Source: Golubevia sp. BC0850
Taxonomy: Eukaryota; Basidiomycota; Exobasidiomycetes; Golubeviales; Golubeviaceae
Direction: 5' to 3'
NCBI GenBank assembly: GCA_012976225.1
Contig: JAAVVG010000011.1
Location: 682,001-746,000, forward strand
Length of the DNA: 64,000 nucleotides
Shown here: one piece after another, positions 21,201-35,834 of the stretch
Layout of the letters: every line of letters begins with the position of its first letter
Numbering within the stretch: the first letter of the stretch is position 1
The notes under the pieces: generated by a model
The model's input: only the letters and a program-made list of their open reading frames with translations
Told to the model about the DNA's origin: nothing
Database searches by the model: none
Translations under genes and position numbers: made by a program

Positions 21201-23683
21201 AACCGAGTAGCAGATTGGGTCTTGGACGAAAAGATTGGCACAAGTGATAGCGGCTGCTTTCCTGACCTCCACAGATTCGTTCTCGAGATAAGGAAGAGTA
21301 CAGTTTCTGACAAACTCATTCAAGATATGACCAGTGAAATCAAACTCTCCTAGAGTAGTCAGAGCTACTGTGATCGTTTCCACCGATTTGGATTCCACCA
21401 GCGATTGAGCTTGAACTTGATTGGCTCTAGAAAGAGAAGATTTAAGCCTCTGAGGGATTGGTGCTCCGAGAGGTCGATAAGGCTGATTGATTAAAGTTTG
21501 AGATAGCATGTCCAGTAACCTCTCTTGGACTATCCTGAGAAGCGGAGGTACAGCTTTGACCAATTTCTCCAGCGCTTGAACCAAAGAAGTTGACAATCCG
21601 CAAGCGAACATCAAATCCAATAGCTCGTGCATGTACTTCGTAAGATGAGGTCCGACAGCTGTAGCTAGATGACCAATACAGAAGAAGATTGGAGCTTCCG
21701 GTTGAGCGTTCTTCTTGCCTCGACTCTGAAGACCTTCCTTGACGCAGCTCAGGATCTGTTCGATGTATGGCTTCATCTTGCTTCCCATCGCTGAAGCGAC
21801 TAGTCCAATGGCTTCAAAGGCAGAAGTTCCAGGAGTCTGGTCCCTTGTCGGCCTGTCCTTCTCTCGACGCAGCTGCTCGGTGAGCATCGCCATGACGCTT
21901 CCCAGCCTCTGTTCAGCGAAGTAGTGTGGATCGTAGTTGGCCAATACCGGGACCAGAATCGTAATTGTCCTCTTGATCAGAGGGTCTCGGTGCTTGTTGA
22001 GTTGGAAGACCAGCTCGCAGGCTCGGTGGAACCTTGAGCGCATGAACTAAGCATGGGAAGGGGGTGACGAGAAGGGAATGCGTCAGAGAGCACTATAGAG
22101 GTTAGGAACTGACTTGCATTGCATACTCACGTTCTTAGCATGTGTCAGAAGTTCCTGAACAGCCAACAAACTACCATGAATAGCTTCCACATTCTGCATC
22201 TTCAAACCTTTCTCCGCCTCCTCATAAATATTCTCATAAGCCATAGTTCCCATTTGTTTCTCTCTATGATTAATGATAACCAAACAAGCTCCCAAAGCTT
22301 CAGCAGCTCCATCTCTAACTAAAACTCTAACATCTCTTAAGGCAACCCAGATCCTTTCCATCGCTCTAAATACGTAGACGTGAAAGAGATGAGGAACATT
22401 CTTTGCCATTTCCTTGATAATCAAGACTGAGGCGTATCTTCCGGATTCATTCCTATCACCTGCTTGTAGGAAATCTAAAGCTCGGAGAACTTCGAATTCG
22501 ATGAATTGATCTCCTAGAGAATGACCTCCGTATTTTGAAACTCTACCTAGGGCTTTGGAAGCTGCTACCATTACTAAGGCATCGTTACAGGGCAGATTCG
22601 GTTTGAGGTATTGATAGAAACGATAGAGTCGAGCGGAGTTGTCTTCGGATTCTAGGTCGATTAAGTTCTCTGTGAAGGGGAATCGTAAAGGATAGCAAGG
22701 TGTGAATCGAGAGAATGAGATGTTATTCAGATGTGAAAAGGAAGACTTACCAATAGCCACTATTCCTCCCAACTTCTCGTGTCCCTGAGGAGAATGAGTT
22801 AATTCGAAAATCCTTCGATTCAAGTCATTGTTGAAGACAGAGAGAGTATCTCCCTTCAATTCAGAAGAGACAAAGGCCACCTAGAAGAGTCAAATTGAAG
22901 ATGACAAAACAAGGTAGAAGAAACAATTGTGATCAGAAGGCGGAAACACATGATCTCAGAGAGGTTCTTAACTCGAGGAGAGGAAACTAAGTGATGGACT
23001 TACATGAGAACCAAGTTCCTTCCCGGCAGCCAGACGTGTGTATTCATCTCTGAGTTAGGTTGGAAATTGAAAATTGGTGGGGAGGAGGTGGAATTAGGGT
23101 CAGAAGGGCGAAGACGATTGGCATCAAAGAAATGAAGGACTGAACAGGCAAGAAGACCTAAGCTTCATCTCCACTATCGAGTTACCGCCTCTCTAATGAT
23201 CAATCCGATCCAAATCAGTAAGTTTGTGCATCCTCAAAGACTTGATAAACTCTCTGATCTACGGGGAAAGGCTTCAGCTTAAGCTCGAGACTGCTGCGTG
23301 ATTTCCTTCCAGCTTGGGCACTCGAGACCATCTCCTCCTTTCCAGCTTTGACTTCGCTCTGTTTGATTCAATTATCTGACTCCCAGATCCAGCCCCAAGC
23401 TGAATCTCCCTCGACTTGAACTGAGCTGTCCCCTCATTCCTCCTCTCGTCCTCCTTTCTGCTACTGACCTGCTCTTCAAATTACCAAAGATTCTACCCAA
23501 AGCCTCTGCCTGCTGAGCTGCCAAAGCTGCAGCTCCAGTAGCTGCCAAACCTCCTAAGGTAGCTGGAGAATGATGATGAAGATGATGAAGATGACTACCG
23601 GAATGATTGGAAGTTAAGGCGTTGGAGGTTGCAGTTGAACTTGAACCATTTTGATGATTGGAAGTGGTGGCAGCTGGTGCCAT
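15249..23683 (-). CDS. TOR1: TOR phosphatidylinositol kinase-related protein kinase
   Basis: TOR is the catalytic core of TORC1/TORC2 and links nutrients to growth. Ten exons (23683-23469, 23049-23004, 22880-22751, 22669-22131, 22046-21131, 21056-20819, 20724-20025, 19942-15512, 15412-15363, 15258-15249) keep phase throughout and give 2424 residues, the usual TOR size. A His/Ala-rich N-terminus is followed by long HEAT arrays, the FAT domain, an FRB domain ([19 protein letters not shown] to [18 protein letters not shown]), and the kinase domain with [10 protein letters not shown] and HIDFGD. The C-terminal FATC segment ends GWCAFW. The serine of EEASRLYF and the tryptophan of AWDLYYHVF, whose substitution gives rapamycin resistance in other species, are both present. 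The last two exons are only 50 and 10 nt. Without them the reading would end wrongly inside an intron at 15455. A polyalanine run (from CAG/GCA repeats) lies near 17877-17893. Confidence 0.96.
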
Positions 23684-24572
23684 TGAGGTGAATTTTTAGA
23701 CAGCAATGATGAGAAGAAATTACTTTTAGAAGAGAATAATGTTCAGTGTTGATTAGAGTGAGTGAGAGTGAGTCGAGAGACAAGCAAGTCGAGCTTAAGG
23801 TTAAGTAGCTCTAAGAACCGCTTCTCAAAGGATCAAATTTGCTCACAACTTCTTCACTCCCAACCAATCCTTCTCTTCCATCCCAAATGCAAATAGCTCT
23901 CTTTAAACCTCACTTCAACTTAGTCTGAACTCGTCACTCACTCTTCACTTACGGCTTGTTTCTCTTGCTTCTCCTCCTCTCTTATCCATCTTGCTTCTCT
24001 TCCTCTTCCTCTTCTCTCTTGTTCTCTTCTTCTTACCGTCTTCCCCCCCCCTATCCCTCCCCATCCCTCTCCCCTTCTAATTTTCATTCCGCGAGTTTAT
24101 CCAACACATCGTCACTTTTACAAGACTGGTGGTTGTGGGAAAACTGGCGAAAATCTAATTTCCAAGGACGCCAATACATATTACTCTCGTTTCAAGGGCT
24201 CTCCCGTTTGGATGAGAGCAAGAAGAGTTCCTACATTTCATTGCCTTTATTCTGTATCTTTCTCTGTAATTATCGAACTATTGTAGACACACTTCTGGCA
24301 ATCTATCTTCATTTCATCCCCCCACCCGACATGGCAAGGCTTTGAAGGTAGCTTGGAGCTGCCACTTGAAGTCGTGATTTCTAGCAATGAGGGAAGAGAA
24401 ACGATTCAAGCTCGAAAGTTGCTGCGAAGTAGTGGTGAGTAGATTGTCGAGGGGCGATCTATCGAGATGGGAGCTCTCTGCTCTCCACCTTCTACATACC
24501 TCTCCTTCCTACCATTGCTTCCTTCTTGACCTTCCACTCACTACAGCTCATACACCTCCAAATTCACTCAGA
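23684..24572. other. Divergent region between TOR and unknown gene
   Basis: This 889-bp interval contains promoters for both genes. It has long CT tracts on + at about 23960-24075, including a C homopolymer near 24045-24052. No operator was recognised. Confidence 0.45.
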
Positions 24573-26296
24573 ATGAGTGACAATCAACTAGGAGTCAGCA
24601 GTTTCTCATCTTTTGCTTCAGTGAAGAAACCTGTTTTCAGAGCCGTCAGCCTATCACCTGAGCCAGATCAAGATCTCGATGGACCTTCTCTACTTATCAC
24701 TCCCAATCCTATGACTCCTTTGAGAGCTGCTACTCTTCTGGCTGCTTCAAAGATTCTAGTTTCATCAATCTTTTCGTGAGTTGAACGGCAGATGATAGCG
24801 CCGGTGGGAAGTCAGGACTGAGGCTGATTTGAGGGAGCTGATGGCTAGATCGTAGAGGCCACTTTGCTGCAGAGAAGAGGTGTAGATGTTTGAGATCGGA
24901 ATCTTCATTTGGATGAAATTGGTCTCGAAAGGATTGGAGGAGAAAACATTCGTGAGAGGAAGGGGTCAGTGGCCTACATATTGAATTCGATGTCAGTCAC
25001 AACTCGAACCTCCCTCGCAACTCATATTTTTCAGGGAATAATTTGAATCTGAATTGTGCCTTCGGGTTTGGTCAACTTAGTCCCTGTGAGCCAGACACTC
25101 GACACAGCATCCGCACTTTTGGGATGAGGGATGAGTGGCAATCCGAATCACAGGTGTCACAGACTTTCAAGATTGCCATGGCTTGAGCAGAACTCAGTTG
25201 ATCTTGATTCTCACTCTATGCAGAGAGGGAGTCATCGACTCTGAGAAGCACAAGCTGATGGTGGCCATATTCTGAACCTCTCCCTTTGTCTCTTGAACAG
25301 CTTCATACAGGGAGCCGCCAAAATCAGGACCAGTGCTCAGTGGAGTCCAGGACCTGGAACCGAAGTACACATCAATTCTGGAGAACGGTTTTGTAAAGAG
25401 CTAGGAACTTGTGAGTTTTGATATGGATGGACTCTCGACTACCATATCTCTTCTTCGAACTAACGCTCTTTCCTTCGGTCTTTCAGATTCTCTTCGACTT
25501 CCTTGGAAAGATTTACTTTGGATTCTGAATGCCTTTCAATTTGTGCTAGATAAGGTTCCCCCTCCAGATCCAGAGGAAGAACTTCCCTATTACCACGTCA
25601 ACTGTTCACCAGAGTTTATTCTCTATCATCCGAGCGGGTTCAGAAAGGATTCAACGCCAGTCGAACTTTGTAGTATCAAGATGCAAGTGAGTCACCTCCA
25701 AACAGTTTTGGCTGCAGGGGACCTTCTGAATCTGATCCTCTTACTGCTTCCTTCCTTCACAGAAACACAAACTCGAAGAGCTAAAGACAGTTGCCTGGGA
25801 ATATTTAGAAAGAGGTGTCAAAATCGACAGTATTCTGCCTTCCAAAGCACCTTTACCACATCCTCTATTCCAAAGCATCACTGGATCAGACAACGAATTC
25901 TTCAATCTCAGAAAGAAGAAACCCTCAAATCCAACTCCTTTGTCGATGAGTCCTAGTAATAAAGTGAATGAGAGGAGAAAGTTTGCTGAGGTTGATTCAA
26001 CTATGTCAGAGAAAGAAGACGAAGAAACAGTAGTCAAGAGACCTCGTCCCAAACCTAAAGCTGCCTCGAGAAATAGAGTCGAGGCAACTCCTACCATTAG
26101 AACTTCAAATCGAATTACAGATGTTGTTGGAAAATATACGGAACCTAGAATAGACGATCCGAAATCTAAATCTAGATCAAGTAGTAGAAATTCCTCTAGA
26201 TCTAGAGCTCCTATGGGCAGACTTTCTCACGAATCTGAATTTCCTGAAGGGGCTTTGGTAGATGTCTCTGATCAAAAAAACGACGGGAACTTATGA
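24573..26296 (+). CDS. Unrecognised protein with basic, Ser/Arg-rich tail
   Basis: Four exons (24573-24775, 25301-25410, 25487-25686, 25763-26296) splice in frame to 348 residues. The N-terminal half contains a hydrophobic stretch (RAATLLAASKILVSSIF), then a mixed region with SLRLPWKDLLWILNAFQFV and an acidic ELPYYHVNCSPEF segment. The C-terminal 120 residues are disordered, with clustered Lys/Arg-Pro (VVKRPRPKPKAASRNR) and Ser-Arg runs (KSKSRSSSRNSSRSRAP). That composition suggests a nuclear or RNA-associated protein, but no domain is recognised and I assign no function. Intron 1 is 525 bp and could hide another exon; the model shown keeps frame without one. Confidence 0.65.
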
Positions 26297-28589
26297 CAAT
26301 TTGAATAGTCGTCTTTGAAAGAAAAGAGAACTACCATCAAGACACTGCTCCTAAAAGCTAATCGAATCGCAACAGTACCCCAATTCGTCAATATTCCAGA
26401 TACCTTCAGTAAACTTCCGCCACCTTCAGTTTCCTCTTTCAGCCTTCGAAATCATCATTTTCAAGTCACGTCTCTCTGCCTTCAGCCAAAAGCGTCAAGT
26501 TTCGTTCGTTCGACCTTCAAGCTTTACTTCAGATCTTTTTAGTCTTCTTCTCCGCTCCCAGCAATTTGTCTTCAACAACATACTTCCATTCTCTATTTCA
26601 CGTCCACTCTTTTCCTTTTCATGACCGCCCTTCTACCATTGCTCTTTCATTTCGCAACATCAACAAAAGACCTAGTCTCTTATTAAATCTCGTTCAACCC
26701 TCTTCGATTTCTCCTGCTCATGCTTTCAAACTTTCCACCACCTGTGATGACCCTTTCCCTCTTACACACTCTCTCGTTCATGTTTCCGTTTTCTTCCTGT
26801 TTTTGGTTTGTCTACGCAGTAACGGTCCAAAGCAATCGATAATCAAGCATTCAATCTACTCCTCGACTGGCTTCCCCCTTGAAACGTCTTTGGCGATTGC
26901 ATAAGAAGATCCGTCACGGTAGTAGAGTAGAAGAAACGATTGGAGTGATTGAGTGGCTTTCTGAGATTTGAAGTCGAGGAGATCGGAATCGAAAATGATT
27001 CTCACTTCTCCAGACCAGAGGAATTAAGCATGAGTCGAGATCTCAAGTCGAGGCTCCATTCTGTTAGACCTTCTTTCTCGAATTTTTAAAAGAACGTTTT
27101 TATAACTAATAGCTGCCCTAGACATCATCACAGTGGAAAGAGTCAGAATCTCAGAAGAGTTGGACCCTCACGCGGTTGAACGCGTGGATGGATGCGAGCC
27201 AGTTGTCGACGCGCTTCTTCCGATCTTACCTTCAGGCCGGGCTCAATTATTCTTTCTTTCTTTGTTTCACCCCGAAGTTAAGCCAAATTACAGTATTTTG
27301 GCTTTTCCAGTGGCGCTTACTTCAAATAGGAGCGCACATTTCCGATAAAATCTCTTTTCCCACTCTCATCGCTTCTTCCCTCTTTAACTCTCACCACTCT
27401 TCCCTTGACCCAACTTCCTATTAATGCTAAGAACCCTTCTATTTATTTGAGATTTCATTTGGGAGTTCTCGTTCCCCAAACGTTCTGATTCTCTTCCCGC
27501 CATTGGAATCATGGTCCAAATCTGGGTCGTCGAGTCCACCAAAATCCGGTGAGTGAGATAGTGGTGTAGTGAGAGGTGACATGAGACAGAATAAGAAAAA
27601 GCGAAAGAAAAAAAGAAAAGAAAAAAATAATTAGGGCCAACTCGATCCGGTTTTCGGTGAGAGTTGGGGGAAACAGACCAACTTTGTCAAGTTAGGGACA
27701 AGGCTCGGATCCTAAAGTTGCGAAAGGCTTCGGATTCCAAGAGTCATATCATCATTTCATTTCTGATAGGGGGAAGCAATAAGCGCTGCCGCAAGAGCCA
27801 AGTCAGAGTTTTTCTGTCTTGCGTCCAGCCATGTCCTTATCAGATCTTTGTAACGAGCTGTCACCTTGCATTTTGGTCGGTGAATGATGAAATAGGATAA
27901 AAAAAACTGCTTTACAGCTGTGAGAAAGCTGAGCTGACACAACAGCGAAGCAAAAATGACTCTTCAAGGCGACTTTCATTTTCCAAAGGCTTCCGATCTC
28001 AACTAGTTCTCAACAATCGACTCCTACCTCAATATGTTCCATGACCTCTCCATTCCTCAAGTCAAAGCATTAAGGAGATCCAGGTCAAACTCTTCTGCCA
28101 ACCTCAAGGCCACAATCATTTTCACATCTTCCCACCCATTCCCGCTACCCATCTTTCTCTTCACCCTCCCAAAATCCAATTTTCATCATACTCCCAACTC
28201 CCTCCTGAACCATCAAATCAAACACTCTGTCTCTCAAAGCTGGGTCAAGGCACATTTCTGAATGCTGTGAAAGGCTTCTGATTTGAACAAGCCAGTATCT
28301 TTGCACCATGTCTAGCAAGGGGTTGTCATGACTCTCCTAGACTTTTCGAGTCGTAAAGTAGGCGAGACTATTTTCGATTCCTTACTAGACGCTTGAAAGT
28401 AAGCTGTCAATTGAATCATTTTACTCTTTGGATGATAAGAATCGATCAATGAGACACTGTTTCGACAGTGGGAAAGCTAGCTGTTGGATCAACGAATAGC
28501 ACAAACGTGGCTCTTTCAAGAGCTCACGAAATCTACCCATTTTTTCTTTTTTTTAAAGCTTTCGAGATGTGTAGCGTGATGTCTGATGA
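26297..28589. other. Long gene-poor interval
   Basis: There is no firm gene in 2.3 kb. The left part (26.3-26.9 kb) is pyrimidine-rich on + and probably includes the 3' UTR of the preceding gene. A possible micro-ORF at 27511 is listed separately. A short hairpin (CACTG-TTTCGA-CAGTG) lies near 28458-28473; it is not followed by a clear T-tract. Confidence 0.5.
27511..27897 (+). CDS. Doubtful two-exon small ORF
   Basis: ATG 27511 opens MVQIWVVESTKIR and meets a perfect GTGAGT donor after two bases of the Arg codon. Joining to the acceptor TTCTGATAG near 27769 would keep frame for about 42 more codons to a TAA near 27897. The second part is Cys-rich but otherwise unremarkable. Only the first exon and its donor look genuine, and the partner exon is a guess. 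Confidence 0.15.
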
Positions 28590-28940
28590 CTGAAATGTTC
28601 CACGAGCGGCTTGACGAGCACTAGGTTGACCAATTTCGAAGGACCCTTTCGGTCCAGTTCGAGCTCATCTTAGGTCGAGTCGGTATTGATGACCCCTATT
28701 CAAGGTATCGTTCTTTACTCGAAGGTCTTGAGGAGTTCTGTCCAGATGAACCTTCTCGTCCGAAACAAAAAAAGGGGGGGGGGGAGATACAGCTCTACAG
28801 GTGCAGTGCAAGGCTTACATTCGAGTTGTTGAGAATTTCTTTGGAGCTCTGCTTCTGCCAAATGAGAAAGCACCATGTATCTTGCCCTTCTTTAAGCAGA
28901 GTCTCGAGATTCTGTGTCACTTCGAGCAAGAGGTGAATTA
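28590..28940 (+). pseudogene. Relict protein-coding fragment
   Basis: Two blocks read like conserved protein. The first (about 28623-28760) includes QFRRTLSVQFELILGRVG and YRSLLEGLEEFCPDEPSRP. The second (about 28813-28940), in another frame, includes AYIRVVENFFGALLLPNEKA and PFFKQSLEILCHFEQE. A stop lies just before the first block, and a run of A then G (28768-28783) separates them. No start codon or splice pair joins them. The family is not recognised. Confidence 0.3.
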
Positions 28941-29701
28941 GTAATAGGTCTTTCCTTGCGAACTTTGTTCAATTCTTCTGGCTACTCTTGGTCTCCTTCC
29001 TCGACTGTAGTGCTTGAGTCGAAGATGAAGCAGGTCCATTTGAGTTGGAAGTAGTTGACATTGAGGTCGAACGGTCGCAAGGTAAGGTCATCTGGACAAG
29101 CCATGGCAACTTGCGAGTTTCTAGAGCTTCTAGTCATCTTTCTCCTTTGATCTTGTGGCAACTTCAGATCCGTGTCTCCGAATCTCCATTATGTAGATTT
29201 TGATGATGGTTTGGGGGACAGTCACGCAGTCCCAGATTATCAGGAGCCACGATGCACGTGACACTTTCTCGACGTGTGCTTCTCTTACGGAAGTGACTTT
29301 TCTCTTTCCCTCCTCTCTCCTCCTTCCTTCCCAAAGACAAAGTCACTTAAAAGACTTTCTATCCTGATCAAGTTTTATTCCCTCAACTTGGAAAGCGTGG
29401 CGAGTCGCAATTCCAAACCAACAAGGTTCAACAGTCAATCCAATCCAATCCAGATTCATCAAACTCATTGCCATCAAACATTCAACTTCTTTCGACTTCG
29501 CCTCTCTCCTCTCCTCTGCCTCACACAGAGTCATTCCTCTAAACATATTCTAATCTTCTTACAGACCAATCCTTTACCATCCTTCAAGCGAAACAGTTGA
29601 TCGATCGGATCCAATTGAATTCTCAAAGCAGTCAAATAACAACAATCCCTTTCTCCTTTCCCTTTCCCCTTCCCATCCTTCCATCCTCCTCTCAATTAAA
29701 G
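28941..29701. other. Upstream region of the polo-like kinase
   Basis: It holds the polo kinase promoter and 5' UTR. The last 400 bp are pyrimidine-rich on +. Some protein-like fragments at 28.94-29.25 kb may extend the relict to the left. Confidence 0.4.
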
Positions 29702-33171
<3,470 letters not shown>

Positions 33172-33725
33172 TACTTTTCGTCAAGACTTTAAAATTTCAA
33201 AGTCAATCGATTCTCTCTCAACAACAACAACAACTTTACGCATTTCATCTCATCAGACATTCCATCCAAGAAAATCAAAACCTTTACAAAAAAGATCCAA
33301 TCTTTCTCAACACGCATCTCTCAAGATCTCATCACACGTCTCTGTCAAGTTTCTTAAGGATTAAATCTCTTCTACCCGATACTTTTTTTCTTTCCTTCCT
33401 TCCTTTTGAAGCCCTTCAAACCTTCTCCTTTTTCTCCCTCTTATCTTCATTCTTCCATCCTTCCTCTTGAATTCTGATCCAGCTTCCGTCTTTTCTCGTT
33501 CTGCCTCTGTTTTCTTTTCCGTCTCTTAATGATCGACTCACCCCCTTTCCCTCTCGCGCATATTACTAACCTCAAATAAGATGAACTGTTCAATTCCCCT
33601 TCGACGGATTCTCACTTCTTCTTCCCCTTTCTTTCTGTCTTCGCTTTTTTTCAATCATATGGTCTCTTCTCGCATGCAATAAATTAAATATCTCACATCT
33701 GTTGGAGCTTCGGATGGTGTGACTG
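33172..33725. other. Polo kinase 3' UTR and spacer
   Basis: CT-rich sequence on +, with no ORF of interest, ending at the inverted repeat of the putative transposon. Confidence 0.4.
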
Positions 33726-33770
33726 CTCGGTAAAGTTGATCCTGCGAAGTTCTGGCGATCTGCTGGCAAC
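33726..33770 (+). repeat. Left terminal inverted repeat
   Basis: It pairs with 35393-35437 on the opposite strand. The first 24 bases differ at only a few positions, and the rest runs into the CTGGCGA array. Confidence 0.65.
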
Positions 33771-35392
33771 TTTCCGGCACCGCCAGAAGATCGCCAGACG
33801 CATACGTTCGCCATCGCCAGCAGGTCGCCAGAAATACGAAACCTAGGAAGTAAACTGGCTATTTTCTAGCGACCTGCTGGCGATAAAGCTGGCAATCTCC
33901 TGGCGATAGATAGTATGGCGACCTGCTGGCGATGACATAGCGATGTTACGGGCATGTATCAGGCTGGAAAGGAGGTAGCTTTGCTTCTTTCTTCTCCCAT
34001 TCTTTTCAAACGAGATAAGACAAAGTGATCGAAATTGCGACAGGAAAAGTAATGCAAAGATTTAAAGTGGATGTAAGAAGCTACTGAAGTAATGAGCAAC
34101 AAGAACAAGAAGGAAGAAGGGATAGGTGTCTTGTAAAGAGAAAGAGAGACGTGTAGAACAAACTATGGAACAAGTGAAGAGAGAGAGAGAGAGAGAAGAC
34201 TTTGACCTTTGGCTTCTGACTTAGCTGAGAAGACAGAGAACAAAGCAGACTTACCAGAGTGACTGAGCAGATGAGAAAGTTGGAAGGAAGAGAAAGGAGA
34301 AGAGAGGAGAGCAAAGGTCAGCATACATTCTACAAAGAGAGTTCTTCGCAACTCATCAGAGACTTACCATGAATGGCCTCGATGTAGAGTATTATCAGCT
34401 CCTGTAGACCAATTCCGACAGCAGCAGATTGCGAAGGTAATAGCTGAGGTGAGCAAGGGAGTAGAGGAAATGCAGAGTGAGTGGCGAATGAGTGGGTGCA
34501 TACAATAGCTGATGCTCAAAGGTCAGTTGAAGGAGTCACTCACTCAGAAAGAGTTTAAGTTGCAAGAGAAATCGAGATATTCCTGTTGACTTCAAGAGTG
34601 AGAGAAAGGAGTGGGAGGTTGTGGAGGAAGAAGCAAAGACCAGGTCAACCATCAACAAGAGCGAGCGACCCACTCATTCGTAGTCAAGACGTTTCGACAA
34701 GAGTGCTGCTAGCGATATCCTTATTCTGAAGATCAGATGAGCAAGTCATCATTAAAGTGAGAAAAGAAGGAGAAATGAAGAGAGCGTCAAGGTAGGAAAC
34801 TTGTAGAGATCTTTCTCTGATAAGAGTAAGAACCTCCACAGCTCCCTACAAACCCTCTCCCTCTCCAAGGTCAATGCTGTTCGAGCTGAACGATTTTTCA
34901 ACTTCAGAGAAAGAGATAACACCCTGCGCTGGAAGCATCAAGCGTTCCCCCTCTTCCTATGCTCCTATCTCCACCATCGACAGCACCGACCTTCTCTCTC
35001 TTCATGCGCCACCAACGATCCATCTACCCTATACTCACCAGTCGGAGAATATTCCAGATTTCCATTATTAATCGCCACTTCAGTCTTCCTATTTGGCGAG
35101 CTGTGGAAAGGAGATAGAGAAGAAGAGTGCATTTCAGAGATTGTGATGCTGCGAAGTGCGGAAGAGTCGAAGAGAGATCCTCAGAGATTTGAAGAGTCCG
35201 TTCTTGATTCTCCAGGCTGAATCTGATAGAGCATGAAGTGATGAAAGCTAATGGAAGACCTGTTTGAGAGGAACTGGGTAGAGGAGAAGTAGATGCTGAT
35301 GGTGTTGGGAAGAGAAGAGATTTCTCTACATTGTAAAGACGAGAGAAGTAGTGGGCGATCACAGTCGCGTCTTAAGATCAAATCGCCAGCAA

Positions 35393-35437
35393 ATCGCCAG
35401 CTGCTCGCCAGCAGTCCGCAGGAGTAACTTTACTGAG
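35393..35437 (-). repeat. Right terminal inverted repeat
   Basis: Reverse complement of the left end (GTAAAGTT and CTCCTGCG cores shared), again followed inward by CTGGCGA-type motifs. Confidence 0.65.
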
Positions 35438-35834
35438 ATGGCTGGCCTGACTCTTCGGGAGAGAGTTAAAGACTCGAGGGCACGAGCTCGTTCGAGCACA
35501 AAGAACGACCACTGAACAGAAAACTTAGATTCGGGAGCTGTATGTAGATTTCGAGACAACGAGAAAGAGAAAGAGAAAGAGAAGGGCGGAAAGCAGCGAG
35601 ACGAAAACTGTGATGAGGAGAAATGGGCGCAGAGAGATCATAAGAATTGAGAAACAAAGACAAGTATAGAAATGTCCAATACTGGGTTGAGGTTCGCTTT
35701 AAAATGGCGTGATGGTTTGTGAACGGTGAGGCTAGAAGAAAGGAATTGCTTGCGAAGTGAAGGGACAGACCATGAAATGGTGAAAAGGAACGGAACTTGT
35801 GGGATTGGAGACAAGGAAAGATCAGAGAGGTCAA
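35438..35834. other. 3' region of the chitin synthase gene
   Basis: This lies downstream of the chitin synthase stop. It contains an AGAAAG-type microsatellite near 35560-35584. A 122-codon - strand ORF here is Ser/Leu low-complexity and considered non-coding. Confidence 0.45.

Larger units (their letters stand above)
33726..35437. mobile_element. Putative non-autonomous DNA transposon with subterminal repeats
   Basis: The left end reads CTCGGTAAAGTTGATCCTGC and the right end, on the other strand, CTCAGTAAAGTTACTCCTGC. These continue as imperfect inverted repeats for about 45 bp. Just inside each end are clusters of CTGGCGA/TCGCCAG in both orientations: about ten at 33750-33945 and four at 35380-35415. 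TIRs with subterminal motif arrays are typical of cut-and-paste transposons such as hAT, CACTA and KDZ/Zisupton; the family here is not assigned. No transposase is present in the 1.7 kb. No clean target-site duplication is visible, so the copy may be old. The interior holds AG repeats and a few exon-like segments on -. Confidence 0.6.

Noticed and set aside
33750-33945. Short regularly repeated motifs that might suggest a CRISPR array
   Set aside because: Repeats are short, occur in both orientations with variable spacing, and lie inside a pair of inverted ends in a eukaryotic genome; they fit a transposon end.
35466-35834. 122-codon - ORF after the chitin synthase
   Set aside because: Ser/Leu low-complexity sequence directly behind the true stop codon, with no homology visible.
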